Shown in pieces: positions 4,943 to 5,069 of a stretch of DNA of 5,069 nt. The stretch covers positions 1 to 5,069 of the forward strand of contig JAHFAC010000123.1 in the NCBI GenBank assembly GCA_023250755.1, in the 5' to 3' direction. The DNA is from Bacteriovoracaceae bacterium. Its GTDB lineage: Bacteria > Bdellovibrionota > UBA1018. The notes under the pieces are model-generated. The model ran no database searches. It worked only from the letters and a program-made list of their open reading frames with translations, and was not told the DNA's origin. A program made the translations under genes and the position numbers. The first letter of the stretch is position 1, and each line of letters starts with the position of its first letter.

Positions 4943-5069
4943 ACTTGCAGGCATATCTCAATGAATACACGTTCAGATTCAACCGCCGTTTCTACCGTTC
5001 GATCTCATTTCAAAAGCTACTGGACCTAGGAACTCTTCGAGCCGGTCAAACCTACAGTGAAACATACGC
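4942..5069 (+). pseudogene. C-terminal fragment of an IS1595-type transposase (5' part missing, runs off window)
   Basis: The frame encodes HLQAYLNEYTFRFNRRF, the C-terminal signature of IS1595-family (ISXO2-like DDE) transposases, followed by the family's usual FY....F..LL tail and a TYSETY segment close to the normal end of the protein. The window ends before a stop codon. Upstream, the frame is open back to a TAA at 4840-4842, but those codons show no IS1595 similarity. The zinc-ribbon, catalytic core and start are absent, so this is a truncated relic. The break coincides with the candidate right end of the IS21-type element, as expected if that element landed in an IS1595 copy. The missing 5' half is not found left of the IS21-type element in this window. 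Confidence 0.8.

Noticed and set aside
2076..4948. Target-site duplication for the IS21-type element
   Set aside because: The bases outside the candidate ends (TTTGGC on the left, GCACTT on the right) share no direct repeat beyond a possible GC, so none is called.

Overview
This window is a pile-up of insertion sequences next to one host gene. I see four layers from left to right: a partial gene for an exported protein (1-403, minus strand), a complete DDE-type insertion sequence of about 1.6 kb (about 454-2051, transposase on the minus strand), an IS21-type element of about 2.85 kb (about 2086-4940, plus strand), and the 3' end of an IS1595-type transposase gene that runs off the right edge (4942-5069, plus strand). 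I see no tRNA, rRNA, CRISPR array, resistance gene or defence gene.

The organism is bacterial. Shine-Dalgarno-like sites precede the exported protein gene, the first transposase, istA and istB, and the exported protein has an ordinary Sec signal peptide. Base composition is intermediate by eye. Nothing fixes the phylum. From memory, a small cysteine-rich protein ahead of an IS21-type istA is common in deltaproteobacterial-type genomes, but that is only a hint.

The first element has near-perfect 17-bp terminal inverted repeats (16/17 matching) flanked on both sides by GTAC, the likely target duplication. It sits 46-50 bp upstream of the exported protein gene and its transposase reads towards that gene, so it has probably separated the gene from its native promoter and may supply transcription itself.

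The IS21-type element carries three overlapping genes: a 139-residue cysteine-rich, basic, probably zinc-binding protein, then istA (DDE transposase), then istB (AAA+ ATPase helper). The small gene overlaps istA by 44 bp and istA overlaps istB by 11 bp, which suggests one translationally coupled transcript. Its left end contains a strong terminator-like hairpin and three copies of a 9-bp word that can form two mutually exclusive stems around the start of the first gene. A 15/16 inverted match (2084-2099 and 4927-4942) is my best candidate for the element ends. The right one lies exactly where IS1595 homology begins, suggesting insertion into, or recombination with, an IS1595 copy whose 5' part is missing from this window.

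The items best worth following are the accessory cysteine-rich protein and the leader RNA architecture of the IS21-type element. The rest is ordinary mobile-element biology.
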